64,000 nucleotides of DNA from positions 78,854 through 142,853 of the forward strand of contig JACMLU010000028.1 in NCBI GenBank assembly GCA_014379405.1, given 5' to 3'. Below, piece after piece: positions 52,092-62,693 of this stretch. Both the position numbers and the translations under genes were made by a program. A model generated the notes under the pieces. It was not told the DNA's origin and searched no databases. It worked only from the letters and a program-made list of their open reading frames with translations. Numbering within the stretch: position 1 is the stretch's first letter; the number at the start of each line of letters is the position of its first letter. Origin of the DNA: Flavobacterium sp. (GTDB taxonomy: Bacteria; Bacteroidota; Bacteroidia; Flavobacteriales; Flavobacteriaceae).

Positions 52092-52457
52092 ATGAATATT
52101 TTTGTTGGAAGCCTTCCATTCAGTATTGAGGAAGCAGATTTAAGAGAGTCTTTCGAGGCTTACGGAGCAGTTGATTCTGTAAAAATTATTACTGATAAAT
52201 TTACTGGAAGAAGTAAAGGATTCGGTTTTGTTGAAATGCCAAATGATGACGAGGCTCAAAAAGCAATTGATGAGTTAAACGGAGCGACTGTTCAAGGTCG
52301 TGCTATCGTAGTAAATAAATCTGAGCCAAAACCAGAAGGCGAAAGAAGAAGTTTTAACAGCAACAGCCGTGGTGGAGATTCACGCGGAGGTTATGGTGGT
52401 GGAAACAGCCGTGGTGGAGACAACCGTGGAGGTGGAGACAGAGGAGGAAGATATTAA
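52092..52457 (+). CDS. RRM-domain RNA-binding protein with Gly/Arg-rich tail
   Basis: 121 aa; RNP2 MNIFVGSLPF, RNP1 RSKGFGFVEM; RGG-rich C-terminus RGGDSRGGYGGGNSRGGDNRGGGDRGGRY. Confidence 0.95.
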   Translation: MNIFVGSLPFSIEEADLRESFEAYGAVDSVKIITDKFTGRSKGFGFVEMPNDDEAQKAIDELNGATVQGRAIVVNKSEPKPEGERRSFNSNSRGGDSRGGYGGGNSRGGDNRGGGDRGGRY

Positions 52458-52478
52458 TATTTTCTTTTAAAAACATAA

Positions 52479-52512
52479 AAAAAAGGTGTCAATGAAAATT
52501 GACACCTTTTTT
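52479..52512. terminator. Bidirectional rho-independent terminator (AAAAAAGGTGTCAAT-GAAA-ATTGACACCTTTTTT)
   Basis: Perfect arms with A-run and T-run, between convergent RRM gene and leuB. Confidence 0.9.
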
Positions 52513-52530
52513 GTTTGCTCTCACTTCAAA

Positions 52531-52548
52531 CCCTCTCCGAAGAGAGGG
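52531..52548 (-). terminator. Hairpin CCCTCTC-TTCG-GAGAGGG (minus strand), cUUCGg tetraloop, just after leuB
   Basis: 7-bp perfect stem with outer TCACTT/AAGTGA pairing (52521-52526 and 52555-52560). Confidence 0.65.
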
Positions 52549-52569
52549 AACTGAAAGTGAATTTTATTT

Positions 52570-53625
52570 TTAGATATTAGCTGCTAACCAATCTCCAACT
52601 TCTTTTGTCCCATAAGCTTTACCACCATCTGCTAAATCTTCTGTAACAATTCCTGCCTCTAAAGCTTTGTTAACTGCATCTCTCATTGCTTTCCCTTCTT
52701 CCATTAAACCAAAGTTTTCAAACATCATAGCAGCAGATAAAACAGTAGCCATTGGGTTAGCGATATTCAAACCAGTTGCTTGTGGATACGAACCGTGAAT
52801 TGGCTCAAACAAAGAAACCTCAGCTCCCATAGATGCAGATGGCATTAATCCCATAGATCCAGAAATTACAGAAGCCTCATCTGTTAAGATATCTCCAAAT
52901 AAGTTTTCAGTAATCAATACATCATAAGAGTTTGGCCATTGAACCAAACGCATAGCAACAGCATCAACAAATTCGTAAGAAACAGTAACTTCTGGATAAT
53001 CTTTTTCCATCGCTTGAACGGTTTCTCTCCACAAACGGGATGTTTCTAAAACGTTAGCTTTATCTACACAACACAATTTTTTAGAACGTGTCATAGCTAA
53101 TTCAAAACCTTTTTTTGCTAAACGTTGTACCTCATGTCTTGTGTAAACACAGTTATCAAAAGCAGTATCTCCGTTGTCTCTTCTTCCTTTTTCTCCAAAA
53201 TAAATTCCTCCAGTCAATTCTCTTAAGAAAACTAAATCAGTTCCTTCGATTCTTTCTCTTTTCAAAGGTGATTTATCCAATAAAGATGGGAATGTAAATG
53301 TAGGTCTTACGTTTGCGAACAAACCTAAGGCTTTACGCATTTTTAACAAACCTTGCTCTGGACGTACTGGCGCAGAAGGATCGTTATCATATTTTGGGTG
53401 ACCAATAGCACCAAATAAAACAGCATCAGCGTTTTTACAAATTTCATGTGTAGCATCTGGATAAGGCTCCCCTACTGCATCAATTGCTGCAGCTCCAGTT
53501 AAAGCTGGTTTCCAAGTAATTTCATGTCCAAATTTTTGTGCAATTGCATCTGATACTTTTACTGCTTGATCAATTACTTCTGGTCCGATTCCGTCTCCGG
53601 CTAAAAGGGCGATGTTAAATTTCAT
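52570..53625 (-). CDS. leuB: 3-isopropylmalate dehydrogenase
   Basis: 351 aa; [78 protein letters not shown]. Confidence 0.96.
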   Translation of the reverse strand: MKFNIALLAGDGIGPEVIDQAVKVSDAIAQKFGHEITWKPALTGAAAIDAVGEPYPDATHEICKNADAVLFGAIGHPKYDNDPSAPVRPEQGLLKMRKALGLFANVRPTFTFPSLLDKSPLKRERIEGTDLVFLRELTGGIYFGEKGRRDNGDTAFDNCVYTRHEVQRLAKKGFELAMTRSKKLCCVDKANVLETSRLWRETVQAMEKDYPEVTVSYEFVDAVAMRLVQWPNSYDVLITENLFGDILTDEASVISGSMGLMPSASMGAEVSLFEPIHGSYPQATGLNIANPMATVLSAAMMFENFGLMEEGKAMRDAVNKALEAGIVTEDLADGGKAYGTKEVGDWLAANI

Positions 53626-53667
53626 TATTTTTAGATTGAATTTTATATTATTTTAATTTTATATGAA

Positions 53668-55191
53668 TTATGCAGATACTACATTCAGCATTTTTTGGGT
53701 TGCCTTGATTGCTGCTACCGTTTGGTCTGAATCGAGTCCTCTAGTTTTGAATTCTTTTCCGTTGTTGGTCCAGGTGATAATGGTTTCGCACAACGCATCG
53801 GAACTACTTCCAGGCGGAATTCGCACTGCATAATCAATTAGTTTTGGCAAAGTGAGTTTCCTACTCTTGTATATTTTAGTCAAAGCATTCATAAAAGCAT
53901 CAAATTGACCATCGCCTTGAGCGTGCTCTTCGATGATTTCGCCGTCTATTTTCAATTGTAAGGATGTCGATGGCTGAAATCCTTTGGAGTGAACCAAAAC
54001 ATAGGATTCAATAACAATTTTATCTTCATAAGTATGACTGTCCAAAACATCGGAAATGATGTAAGGCAAGTCTTCTTTGGTAACTGTTTCTTTTTTGTCT
54101 CCCAATTCAATGATGCGTTGGGTTACCAATTTCAAATCTTCTTGATTGAGTTGCAATCCTAGTTCTTGAAGGTTTTTTTCAATATTGGCTTTGCCCGAAG
54201 TTTTTCCTAAAGCATATTTTCGTTTTCTTCCGAAACGCTCTGGAAGCAAATCGTTGAAATATAAATTGTTTTTGTTGTCACCATCGGCGTGGATTCCTGC
54301 GGTTTGAGTAAACACGTTGTCTCCAACGATAGGCTTGTTTGCTGGAATTCTGTAACCTGTAAAAGTTTCGACCAATTTACTAACCGAATACAATGAAGAT
54401 TCCTTGATGTTGATTTTCACCTCAGGCATAAAATCGTTAATCACGGCCACGGTACTTTCGAGAGGAGCATTTCCAGCACGTTCTCCCATTCCGTTTACCG
54501 TTACGTGCAAACCGTTGATGCCTGCTTTCACTGCTTCCATCACATTGGCAATACTTAAATCGTAATCGTTATGTGCATGAAAATCGAAATGAATGTTTGG
54601 ATACTTTGCGGTAATCTTGGAAATAAATGCAAAAGTATCCGAAGGAATAAGAACTCCTAAAGTATCAGGTAATAATATTCTTTTAACGGGTTGAGTTGCC
54701 AAGAAATCTAAATATTGGAAAACATATTCTGGAGAATTACGCATACCATTACTCCAATCTTCCAAATAAACATTAGTTGCAATTCCGTTTTCATTGGCCA
54801 ATGCAATAGCCTGTGCTATTTCGGAAAAATGCTGTTCTGGCGTTTTTTTTAATTGATGGGTCAAATGGTTTAATGAACCTTTGGTCAATAAATTTTGAAC
54901 TTTAGCGCCCGTTTTTTTCATCCATTCTATAGAAAGTCCGCCGTCTACAAAGGTCAAGACTTCAACACGGTCGTTATAACCTTTTGCTGATGCCCATGCC
55001 ATAATGCCTTTTACACCTTGAAATTCGCCTTCGCTAACACGAGCTGAGGCAATTTCGATACGGTCAATATTTAATTCTTCTAGCAATAATTGCGCAATGG
55101 TTAATTTTTCTGCGGCAGAAAAAGATACTCCTGAGGTTTGTTCACCATCACGGAGCGTCGTATCCATTATTTCAATTTTTCTTTTTTTCAT
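53668..55191 (-). CDS. 2-isopropylmalate synthase-like protein (HMGL-like domain plus LeuA regulatory domain; citramalate synthase not excluded)
   Basis: ORF extends to 55257; start placed at MKKRKIEIMDTTLRDGEQTSGVSF; HFDFHAHNDYDLSIANVMEAVKAGINGLHVTVNGMGERAGN; C-terminal regulatory-type domain. Confidence 0.85.
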   Translation of the reverse strand: MKKRKIEIMDTTLRDGEQTSGVSFSAAEKLTIAQLLLEELNIDRIEIASARVSEGEFQGVKGIMAWASAKGYNDRVEVLTFVDGGLSIEWMKKTGAKVQNLLTKGSLNHLTHQLKKTPEQHFSEIAQAIALANENGIATNVYLEDWSNGMRNSPEYVFQYLDFLATQPVKRILLPDTLGVLIPSDTFAFISKITAKYPNIHFDFHAHNDYDLSIANVMEAVKAGINGLHVTVNGMGERAGNAPLESTVAVINDFMPEVKINIKESSLYSVSKLVETFTGYRIPANKPIVGDNVFTQTAGIHADGDNKNNLYFNDLLPERFGRKRKYALGKTSGKANIEKNLQELGLQLNQEDLKLVTQRIIELGDKKETVTKEDLPYIISDVLDSHTYEDKIVIESYVLVHSKGFQPSTSLQLKIDGEIIEEHAQGDGQFDAFMNALTKIYKSRKLTLPKLIDYAVRIPPGSSSDALCETIITWTNNGKEFKTRGLDSDQTVAAIKATQKMLNVVSA

Positions 55192-55262
55192 ATTAAATCT
55201 GATGCTAGGTGATTTCTCTAATTTGAAATCGGAATTTTGTATTTTATATAAAAACACTAAAA

Positions 55263-55305
55263 GCAGTTACTTCGGCAAACCCATAGGGAATGCTTCAGTA
55301 ACTGC
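55263..55305 (-). promoter_or_regulatory. Intergenic hairpin between leuD and the leuA-like gene (GCAGTTACT...AGTAACTGC)
   Basis: 9-bp perfect arms 55263-55271 and 55297-55305; on minus strand followed by TTTTAGTGTTTTTA. Confidence 0.6.
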
Positions 55306-55324
55306 ATTTTTTTAGGTTTTTTTA

Positions 55325-55921
55325 TTAGAAAGGAAGCTTGTCAGCAAATGCTACAATATCTCCTTTGATGTTTTGCAAATAATCGATATCGTCAAAACCG
55401 TTAATCATATTGTTCTTTTTGTATCCGTTGATATCAAAAGATTCTTTTTGTCCAGTTGCCAATAAAGTAATGGTTTGTTCCGGCAAATTGATTTCCAATT
55501 GCGTGTTTGGATCTGCTTCGATAGCTTTGAAAATAGTATCGGCAAATTCAGGACTGATTTGTACTGGCAAAACACCAATATTCAAACAGTTTCCTTTGAA
55601 GATATCAGCAAAGAAACTAGAAACAACCGCACGGAAACCGTAATCGTAAACTGCCCAAGCAGCGTGTTCACGAGAAGAACCTGAACCGAAGTTTTTTCCT
55701 CCAACAAGGATTTTTCCACTGTAAGTTTTGTCGTTTAACACGAAATCAGCTTTTGGAGTATCGTCTCCACTGTATCTCCAGTCTCTGAAAAGGTTGTCTC
55801 CAAAAGCTTCACGTTTTGTTGCTTTCAAGAAACGAGCTGGGATGATTTGATCGGTATCTACGTTTTCTATTGGTAACGGCACTGCGCTACTCGTAAGGAT
55901 ATTAAATTTATCGTATGCCAT
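55325..55921 (-). CDS. leuD: 3-isopropylmalate dehydratase small subunit
   Basis: 198 aa; VPLPIENVDTDQIIPARFLK, LVGGKNFGSGSSREHAAWAVYDYGFRAVVSSFFADIFKGNCLNIGVLPV. Confidence 0.96.
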   Translation of the reverse strand: MAYDKFNILTSSAVPLPIENVDTDQIIPARFLKATKREAFGDNLFRDWRYSGDDTPKADFVLNDKTYSGKILVGGKNFGSGSSREHAAWAVYDYGFRAVVSSFFADIFKGNCLNIGVLPVQISPEFADTIFKAIEADPNTQLEINLPEQTITLLATGQKESFDINGYKKNNMINGFDDIDYLQNIKGDIVAFADKLPF

Positions 55922-56128
55922 TTGATTTTTGATTTTTGATTAACGATTTCTGATTTTAGATTTACCGTAGTAAAATGTAATCGTAAACGCTAATGTTATT
56001 TTGTGTAATCTAAATATTGTATTGTAAACTGAATGTTTTTAAAAGAATTTAAAGATTAACGAAATCTGACTCGAGCGACAGCGAATAGGCGAAGCAATTC
56101 AGAAATCGTTAATCTTCAATCTGAAATA

Positions 56129-57523
56129 TTAAAACAAATCTCTAGGGTCAGTTAATTTTCCAGTAACTGCTGCTGCTGCTGCCATAATTGGAGAAGCTAA
56201 CAACGTTCTTGAACCTGGACCCTGACGACCTTCGAAGTTTCTGTTGGATGTACTTACTGCATATTTTCCAGCAGGAACTTTATCATCGTTCATTGCCAAA
56301 CAAGCCGAACAACCTGGCTGACGCAATACAAAACCAGCTTCAGTAAGAATGTCCAAAAGACCTTCTTCTTTGATTTGTGCTTCTACAACGTGTGAACCTG
56401 GAACTAACCAAGCGGTAACGTTGTCTGCTTTTTTTCTTCCTTTTACGATTTCTGTAAAAGCTCTAAAATCTTCAATACGACCATTGGTACAACTTCCTAA
56501 GAAAACATAATCAATTGGTTTTCCAATCATCACATCATCTTCTTCAAAGCCCATATAAGCTAAAGATTTCTTGTAAGTTTCCTCGCCGCCTTCTACTTGA
56601 TTGGCGTTTGGAATATGTTTAGAGATACCAATTCCCATTCCAGGATTGGTTCCATAAGTAATCATTGGTTCAATATCTGCTGCATCGATATTCAATTCAG
56701 TATCGAAAATAGCATCAGCATCTGTTTTTAAAGTTTTCCAATATTCAACAGCTTTTGTCCAAGCTTCTCCTTTTGGAGCGAATAATCTTCCTTCCAAGAA
56801 ATCGAAAGTTTTTTGGTCAGGAGCAATCATACCACCACGAGCACCCATTTCGATAGAAAGGTTACACACAGTCATTCGACCTTCCATAGACATTTCTTCA
56901 AAAACATTTCCGGCGTATTCAGCAAAATATCCAGTTCCTCCAGAAGTAGTCAATTTTGAAATGATGTACAAAGCCACATCTTTTGGCCCAACACCTTTAC
57001 TCAAAGCTCCGTTTACATTGATACGCATTTTCTTTGGTTTTGGCTGCATAATACATTGAGTAGCCATAACCATTTCCACTTCAGAAGTTCCGATACCAAA
57101 AGCAATAGCTCCAAAAGCACCGTGAGTAGATGTATGTGAATCTCCACAAACGATAGTTGCACCTGGCAAAGTAATTCCGTTTTCAGGTCCTACTACGTGT
57201 ACAATTCCATTTTTTATGTGACCTAATCCCCAGTGAGAAATACCATATTCTGCAGCGTTATCTTCTAATGCTTTCAATTGATTAGCAGATAATGCATCAG
57301 CAACAGGTAAGTGTTGGTTTATAGTTGGTGTGTTGTGATCGGCAGTTGCAAAAGTACGCTCTGGGTATAAAACCTTGACACCTCTACCTTTTAAACCTAA
57401 AAAAGCAACAGGACTTGTAACTTCGTGAATGAAATGACGGTCAATAAAAAACACGTCTGGTCCATCTTCAATTTTACGTACTACGTGCGCATCCCATACT
57501 TTGTCAAATAATGTCTTACTCAT
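56129..57523 (-). CDS. leuC: 3-isopropylmalate dehydratase large subunit
   Basis: 464 aa; [80 protein letters not shown]. Confidence 0.97.
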   Translation of the reverse strand: MSKTLFDKVWDAHVVRKIEDGPDVFFIDRHFIHEVTSPVAFLGLKGRGVKVLYPERTFATADHNTPTINQHLPVADALSANQLKALEDNAAEYGISHWGLGHIKNGIVHVVGPENGITLPGATIVCGDSHTSTHGAFGAIAFGIGTSEVEMVMATQCIMQPKPKKMRINVNGALSKGVGPKDVALYIISKLTTSGGTGYFAEYAGNVFEEMSMEGRMTVCNLSIEMGARGGMIAPDQKTFDFLEGRLFAPKGEAWTKAVEYWKTLKTDADAIFDTELNIDAADIEPMITYGTNPGMGIGISKHIPNANQVEGGEETYKKSLAYMGFEEDDVMIGKPIDYVFLGSCTNGRIEDFRAFTEIVKGRKKADNVTAWLVPGSHVVEAQIKEEGLLDILTEAGFVLRQPGCSACLAMNDDKVPAGKYAVSTSNRNFEGRQGPGSRTLLASPIMAAAAAVTGKLTDPRDLF

Positions 57524-57593
57524 TTTAATTTTTTTTAAGTGTATTTCTTTTTTTACAATTTTGGCAATTGTCCATAATTATAACAATGGCAGC

Positions 57594-57623
57594 AAATTTA
57601 TAAAAAGAATTAAAAGTGTCAAT
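57594..57623 (-). promoter_or_regulatory. Candidate leuC promoter: TTGACA, 19 nt between TTG-end and TAAATTTG (minus strand)
   Basis: TGTCAA at 57618-57623 and CAAATTTA at 57594-57601 on the plus strand; matches the Bacteroidetes -33 TTG / -7 TAnnTTTG consensus. Confidence 0.7.
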
Positions 57624-58165
57624 TATACTATTTCATTATATACGATACCCAAAAGTATTTTACAATGCTGAACTACTTCAAATATTTATTGGTAGCTAAG
57701 ATGTGGCTTTTTAATTTTGACTTTAATTCTCTTTTTAACATTGCTTTCAATGTAAAAAAAATGTTTTTAATTTTTTGCAAATTTACCTCTATTTTGGTGT
57801 AAATAAGTGAGTTTGTAGCTGTAAAATGTAACAAAACGAATAAAAATAGTAATAATTTGCAAAGTTTACGACTTGATGATATTGCCAAATAAAACTCGTT
57901 TTTTGCATTTTTGGTCTTTAAAAAAGAATAGCTTTGGCTGTCGCAAACGATATTTTTTTGATAAAATACTACGACATCCAAAAAATAGATTTTTGGATTT
58001 TTTTGTAAATTATGGAATGAATATTTACTAAAAACAATAATCGGGGTTCCGAGTTTAAAGTCACTTTTTTGTTGATAACTTAGATACTTTTTTCGGCTAA
58101 AAAATTCTAAATTTGGAAACTGCTAAAAACAATTTCAGTCAATTGCAAAGCATTAAAATCCAACT

Positions 58166-61100
58166 ATGTACTTAATATTCGATACCGAAACCACAGGTTT
58201 ACCAAAGCGTTGGGGCGCTCCCATTTCAGACACGGACAACTGGCCAAGATGTATTCAAATTGCTTGGCAGCTCCACGATGATATGGGAAAAGTCATCGAA
58301 CATCAAGACTATTTGGTCAAGCCGGAAGGATTCAATATTCCGTATGATGCCGAGAGAATTCACGGAATTTCAACTGAATTGGCCGAAGCCGAAGGTATTC
58401 CTTTGGCCGAAGTTTTAGAGAAATTCAATATCGCTTTATCGAAAACCAAATTTATTGTGGGTCAAAATCTAGGTTTTGACATCAATATTATGGGTTGCGA
58501 ATTTTATAGATTGGGCATTGAAAGTCCAATGGGTTCGATGCCAATTTTGGATACTTGTACTGAAGTTACAGCTTCATTATTGAAATTGCCTGGAGGTCGC
58601 GGAGGAAAATTCAAATTGCCTACATTAACCGAATTGCACCAATATCTTTTCAACAAACCTTTTTCTGAAGCACACAACGCCACTGCCGATGTCGAGGCAA
58701 CCACGCGTTGCTTTTTCGAATTGATCCGTACCAAAGTTTTTACCAAACAAGAACTGGAAGTTGAACAGGAATATTTCGAGGATTTCCAATTAAAAAATCC
58801 GAAGGAAATTCAACTCATTGGTTTAAAACACATTAATTTAAAAGAAGCGTCTGATAAAATTCGCCAGCAACTGGGAGCCAAACAAGAAACACCCATTTCT
58901 AAACAGGAACTTTCGGATAACAAACAAATATTAATTGATACTGATTTTGTGCATTTGCACAATCACACTCAATTTTCGGTCTTGCAATCTACCATAAGTA
59001 TTGCGGCTTTAGTTAAAGCGGCTTCACAACAAAAAATGCCAGCGGTTGCAATGACTGACAACGCTAATTTGATGGGAGCTTTTCACTTTGTTCGCGATAT
59101 TTTATACCATAACAAAGCGGCCGAAGCCAAAAATAAGGAAGCCACAGAAAAAGGTGAAGAACCGACAGAAGTTCCAATGAAACCTATCGTTGGTTGTGAA
59201 TTTTTTGTTTGCGAAGATCATCATAACAAGTCGGTAAAAGACAATGGTTACCAAGTCGTTCTTTTGGCGAAGACCAAAAAAGGCTATCATAATTTGGCTA
59301 AAATGTCTTCCATTGGATACACCGAAGGATTTTATTATGTGCCAAGAATAGACCGAAAAGTCATTCAACAATACAAAGAAGACATCATTGTTTTGTCGGG
59401 AAATCTCTATGGGGAAATTCCAAGCAAGATTTTAAATTTAGGTGAAAATCAAGCCGAAGAAGCCTTGCTTTGGTGGAAAGAAGAATTTGGCGAAGACTTC
59501 TATATTGAGGTAATGCGCCACAATCAAGAAGATGAAAACCGCGTGAACGAAGCCTTGATTTCATTGGCTAGAAAGCACGATGTGAAAATTGTTGCTACAA
59601 ATAACACTTTCTACATTGAGAAAGACAATGCCAATGCGCACGATATTTTGCTTTGTGTTCGTGACGGAGAAAAACAAACCACACCAATAGGACGTGGACG
59701 TGGTTACCGTTATGGTTTACCGAACCAGGAATATTATTTCAAGTCGGGTGATGAGATGAAAAAACTCTTCAACAATTTGCCGGAAGCGATTTCGAACATT
59801 TCCGAAATTGTCGATAAGATAGAAATATACAATTTGGCACGTGAAGTTTTGCTTCCAAAATTCGAAATTCCAGTAGAATTTAATATCCCAGAAGATGCCA
59901 TAGATGGAGGTGTACGAGGTGAAAATGCCTATTTAAAACATCTTACTTTTGAAGGAGCCAGACGAAGATACAAGGAAATCACGCCTGAAATTCAGGAGAG
60001 ACTGGATTTTGAATTGCTGACCATAGAAAATTCAGGTTATCCGGGTTATTTCTTGATTGTGCAGGATTTCATCGCCGAAGCTCGGAATATGGGTGTTTCT
60101 GTCGGACCCGGCAGGGGTTCAGCGGCAGGTTCGGTGGTGGCGTATTGTTTGAAAATTACCAATATTGACCCCTTGCTATACAACCTGCTTTTTGAGCGTT
60201 TCCTGAATCCGGATCGTGTGTCATTACCCGATATTGATATCGATTTTGATGACGAAGGACGAAGCAGCGTAATGGATTATGTGATTCGAAAATACGGTTC
60301 CAAACAAGTGGCGCAAATTATCACTTATGGTAAAATGGCAACCAAATCGGCGATTCGTGATACGGCTCGTGTGCTTGATTTGCCTTTGTTCGAAGCAGAT
60401 AAAATAGCCAAATTAATTCCGGGAATGATGCCGTCCAAATGGAATTTAGCGCGTTTTTTAAATGAAAAGGAAGATGCAATAAAGAAAGCGGTTCGTCCTG
60501 AAGAATACGATAAAATCAAGGAATTAATTGGTTTGGCAGGTGAAGATGATTTGGGTGGAGAAACCATTCAGCAAGCCAAAGTATTGGAAGGAAACCTAAG
60601 AAATACAGGGATTCACGCTTGTGGGGTGATTATTACGCCAAGCGATATTACCGATTTCGTTCCTGTGGCAACCGCCAAAGATTCGGATTTGTATGTCACT
60701 CAGTTTGACAACTCGGTCGTGGAAAGTGCCGGTTTGCTGAAGATGGACTTCTTAGGTTTGAAGACCCTAACCTTGATAAAAGATACCGTTAAACTGGTAA
60801 AATATAGAACGGGAATTGAACTCAATCCCGATGAATTCCCTATTGATGATTTAAAGACATACGAACTTTTTCAACGCGGGGAAACAGTGGGGATTTTTCA
60901 GTACGAAAGTGCCGGAATGCAAAAATATATGAAGGAATTGAAGCCTACGGTTTTTCCGGATTTGATTGCCATGAATGCCTTGTATCGTCCGGGTCCAATT
61001 GCTTATATCCCGAGTTTTATTAAACGTAAAAACGGAGAAGAACCTATCGAATACGATTTGGATGACTGCGAAGAATTACTGAAAGACACCTATGGAATTA

Positions 61101-62692
61101 CCGTTTACCAAGAACAGGTAATGCTTTTGTCTCAAAAACTGGCAGATTTCTCCAAAGGTGACGCCGACGTTTTGCGTAAAGCGATGGGAAAAAAGATGAT
61201 TGATGTTTTGGCGAAAATGGAGCCAAAATTTATCTCGCAAGCGATGGCAAAAGGACACGCCAAAGACAAGTTGGAGAAAATCTGGAACGACTGGAAAGCC
61301 TTTGCGGAATATGCTTTTAATAAATCACACTCTACTTGTTATGCTTGGATTGCTTACCAGACGGCTTATTTGAAAGCGAATTATCCTGCCGAATACATGG
61401 CGGCGGTTTTGTCCAATAATATGAGCGATATCAAGCAGGTTTCCTTTTTTATGGAAGAATGTAAACGTATGGGATTGCAGGTTTTGGGTCCCGATGTGAA
61501 TGAGTCATTTTATAAATTTACGGTAAACGATGATTATGCAGTTCGTTTCGGAATGGGAGCGATAAAAGGTGTTGGGCAAAGTGCTGTAGAGGCTATTGTT
61601 GAGAAAAGAAAAGATGGCAAATACAAATCGATTTTTGATTTGACAAAGCGGATTGATTTGCGTGCAGCCAATAAAAAAGCGATTGAAAACCTAGCTTTGG
61701 CAGGTGGTTTTGATTCGTTTGGCGGGACAACCCGAGCCCAATATTTTCACAATGATGGCGACGGAATTACGTTCTACGAAAAAGCCATTCGTTATGGTGC
61801 GAAGTTTCAGGAAAACGAAAATTCATCGCAGGTAAGTTTGTTTGGCGAAAGCAGCGACGTCCAGATTGCAGAACCTATTGTGCCGCCTTGCGAGGACTGG
61901 AGCACGATGGAAAAATTGGCCAAGGAAAAAGAAGTGGTCGGGATTTATATTTCGGGACATCCATTGGATGATTTTAGATTTGAAATGAATTATTTCTGCA
62001 ATTCTAAATTAGAGATGCTTAAGAATTTAGACCTTTATGTTGGGAAAACGCTTGCTTTTGGCGGAATTGTTTCCAACGTTCAAAGACGAATTGCCAAGAA
62101 TGGCAAGGAATGGGCGATTTTTAACTTAGAAGGCTATGATGAAAGTTTTGAATTTAAAATTTTCAATGAAGACTATTTGAATTTTCATCGCTACCTGCTT
62201 CCTAATAATTTTGTTTATTTTAAAATTCTCATCAAAGAAGGTTGGGTTAATAAAGACACGGGCAAAAAATCGGATCCAAGAATTCAGTTTACTGACGCAA
62301 AACAATTGCAAGATATCTTGGGTATTTTTGCCAAAAAACTAATCATTCACCTGAACATAAAAGACTTGCAAACGGATTTAATTCACAAACTGAATACTGT
62401 TTTTCAAGCCAATAAAGGAGATAATCAAGTCACGTTTGAAGTAATGGAATTGGAAACCGTCAAAAAACAAGTGGAGTTGGCACCAATAGAAATTGATGTT
62501 GACGAAATCATTATGGACGAAGATGGGAACATTTTAGAAAACGGAAATGCGGCAACTATTGTCGCAAATGAAGTGGACGAAATTAAAGTGATTACCAAAT
62601 TATCTATGCCAAGTCGAAAATTGAAAATCAAGATTTCTAATGAGCTGTTGGTGGAATTGGAGAAAATGCAGATAAATTTTAAGTTGAATTAG
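58166..62692 (+). CDS. dnaE: DNA polymerase III alpha subunit with N-terminal DEDD-type exonuclease domain
   Basis: 1508 aa; N-terminal FDTETTGLPKRWG and HNATADVEATTR exonuclease motifs; PHP FVHLHNHTQFSVL; PGRGSAAGSVVAYCL; LPDIDIDFDDEGR. Confidence 0.97.
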   Translation: MYLIFDTETTGLPKRWGAPISDTDNWPRCIQIAWQLHDDMGKVIEHQDYLVKPEGFNIPYDAERIHGISTELAEAEGIPLAEVLEKFNIALSKTKFIVGQNLGFDINIMGCEFYRLGIESPMGSMPILDTCTEVTASLLKLPGGRGGKFKLPTLTELHQYLFNKPFSEAHNATADVEATTRCFFELIRTKVFTKQELEVEQEYFEDFQLKNPKEIQLIGLKHINLKEASDKIRQQLGAKQETPISKQELSDNKQILIDTDFVHLHNHTQFSVLQSTISIAALVKAASQQKMPAVAMTDNANLMGAFHFVRDILYHNKAAEAKNKEATEKGEEPTEVPMKPIVGCEFFVCEDHHNKSVKDNGYQVVLLAKTKKGYHNLAKMSSIGYTEGFYYVPRIDRKVIQQYKEDIIVLSGNLYGEIPSKILNLGENQAEEALLWWKEEFGEDFYIEVMRHNQEDENRVNEALISLARKHDVKIVATNNTFYIEKDNANAHDILLCVRDGEKQTTPIGRGRGYRYGLPNQEYYFKSGDEMKKLFNNLPEAISNISEIVDKIEIYNLAREVLLPKFEIPVEFNIPEDAIDGGVRGENAYLKHLTFEGARRRYKEITPEIQERLDFELLTIENSGYPGYFLIVQDFIAEARNMGVSVGPGRGSAAGSVVAYCLKITNIDPLLYNLLFERFLNPDRVSLPDIDIDFDDEGRSSVMDYVIRKYGSKQVAQIITYGKMATKSAIRDTARVLDLPLFEADKIAKLIPGMMPSKWNLARFLNEKEDAIKKAVRPEEYDKIKELIGLAGEDDLGGETIQQAKVLEGNLRNTGIHACGVIITPSDITDFVPVATAKDSDLYVTQFDNSVVESAGLLKMDFLGLKTLTLIKDTVKLVKYRTGIELNPDEFPIDDLKTYELFQRGETVGIFQYESAGMQKYMKELKPTVFPDLIAMNALYRPGPIAYIPSFIKRKNGEEPIEYDLDDCEELLKDTYGITVYQEQVMLLSQKLADFSKGDADVLRKAMGKKMIDVLAKMEPKFISQAMAKGHAKDKLEKIWNDWKAFAEYAFNKSHSTCYAWIAYQTAYLKANYPAEYMAAVLSNNMSDIKQVSFFMEECKRMGLQVLGPDVNESFYKFTVNDDYAVRFGMGAIKGVGQSAVEAIVEKRKDGKYKSIFDLTKRIDLRAANKKAIENLALAGGFDSFGGTTRAQYFHNDGDGITFYEKAIRYGAKFQENENSSQVSLFGESSDVQIAEPIVPPCEDWSTMEKLAKEKEVVGIYISGHPLDDFRFEMNYFCNSKLEMLKNLDLYVGKTLAFGGIVSNVQRRIAKNGKEWAIFNLEGYDESFEFKIFNEDYLNFHRYLLPNNFVYFKILIKEGWVNKDTGKKSDPRIQFTDAKQLQDILGIFAKKLIIHLNIKDLQTDLIHKLNTVFQANKGDNQVTFEVMELETVKKQVELAPIEIDVDEIIMDEDGNILENGNAATIVANEVDEIKVITKLSMPSRKLKIKISNELLVELEKMQINFKLN

Positions 62693-62693
62693 T

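Noticed and set aside
52370-52455. GGTGGAGA/CGTGGTGGA tandem-like repeats
   Set aside because: Explained by the RGG-rich tail of the RRM protein.
57524-57590. 16-codon ORF ([16 protein letters not shown]) directly before leuC
   Set aside because: No leucine run, no clear ribosome-binding evidence; likely chance in the leader.
57673-57981. 102-aa minus-strand ORF upstream of leuC, with a Leu-rich stretch KLLLFLFVLLHF suggestive of a leader peptide
   Set aside because: It lies upstream of the leuC promoter candidate (57594-57623), is AT-rich low-complexity sequence, and has no recognisable domain; not convincing as a leader or a gene.
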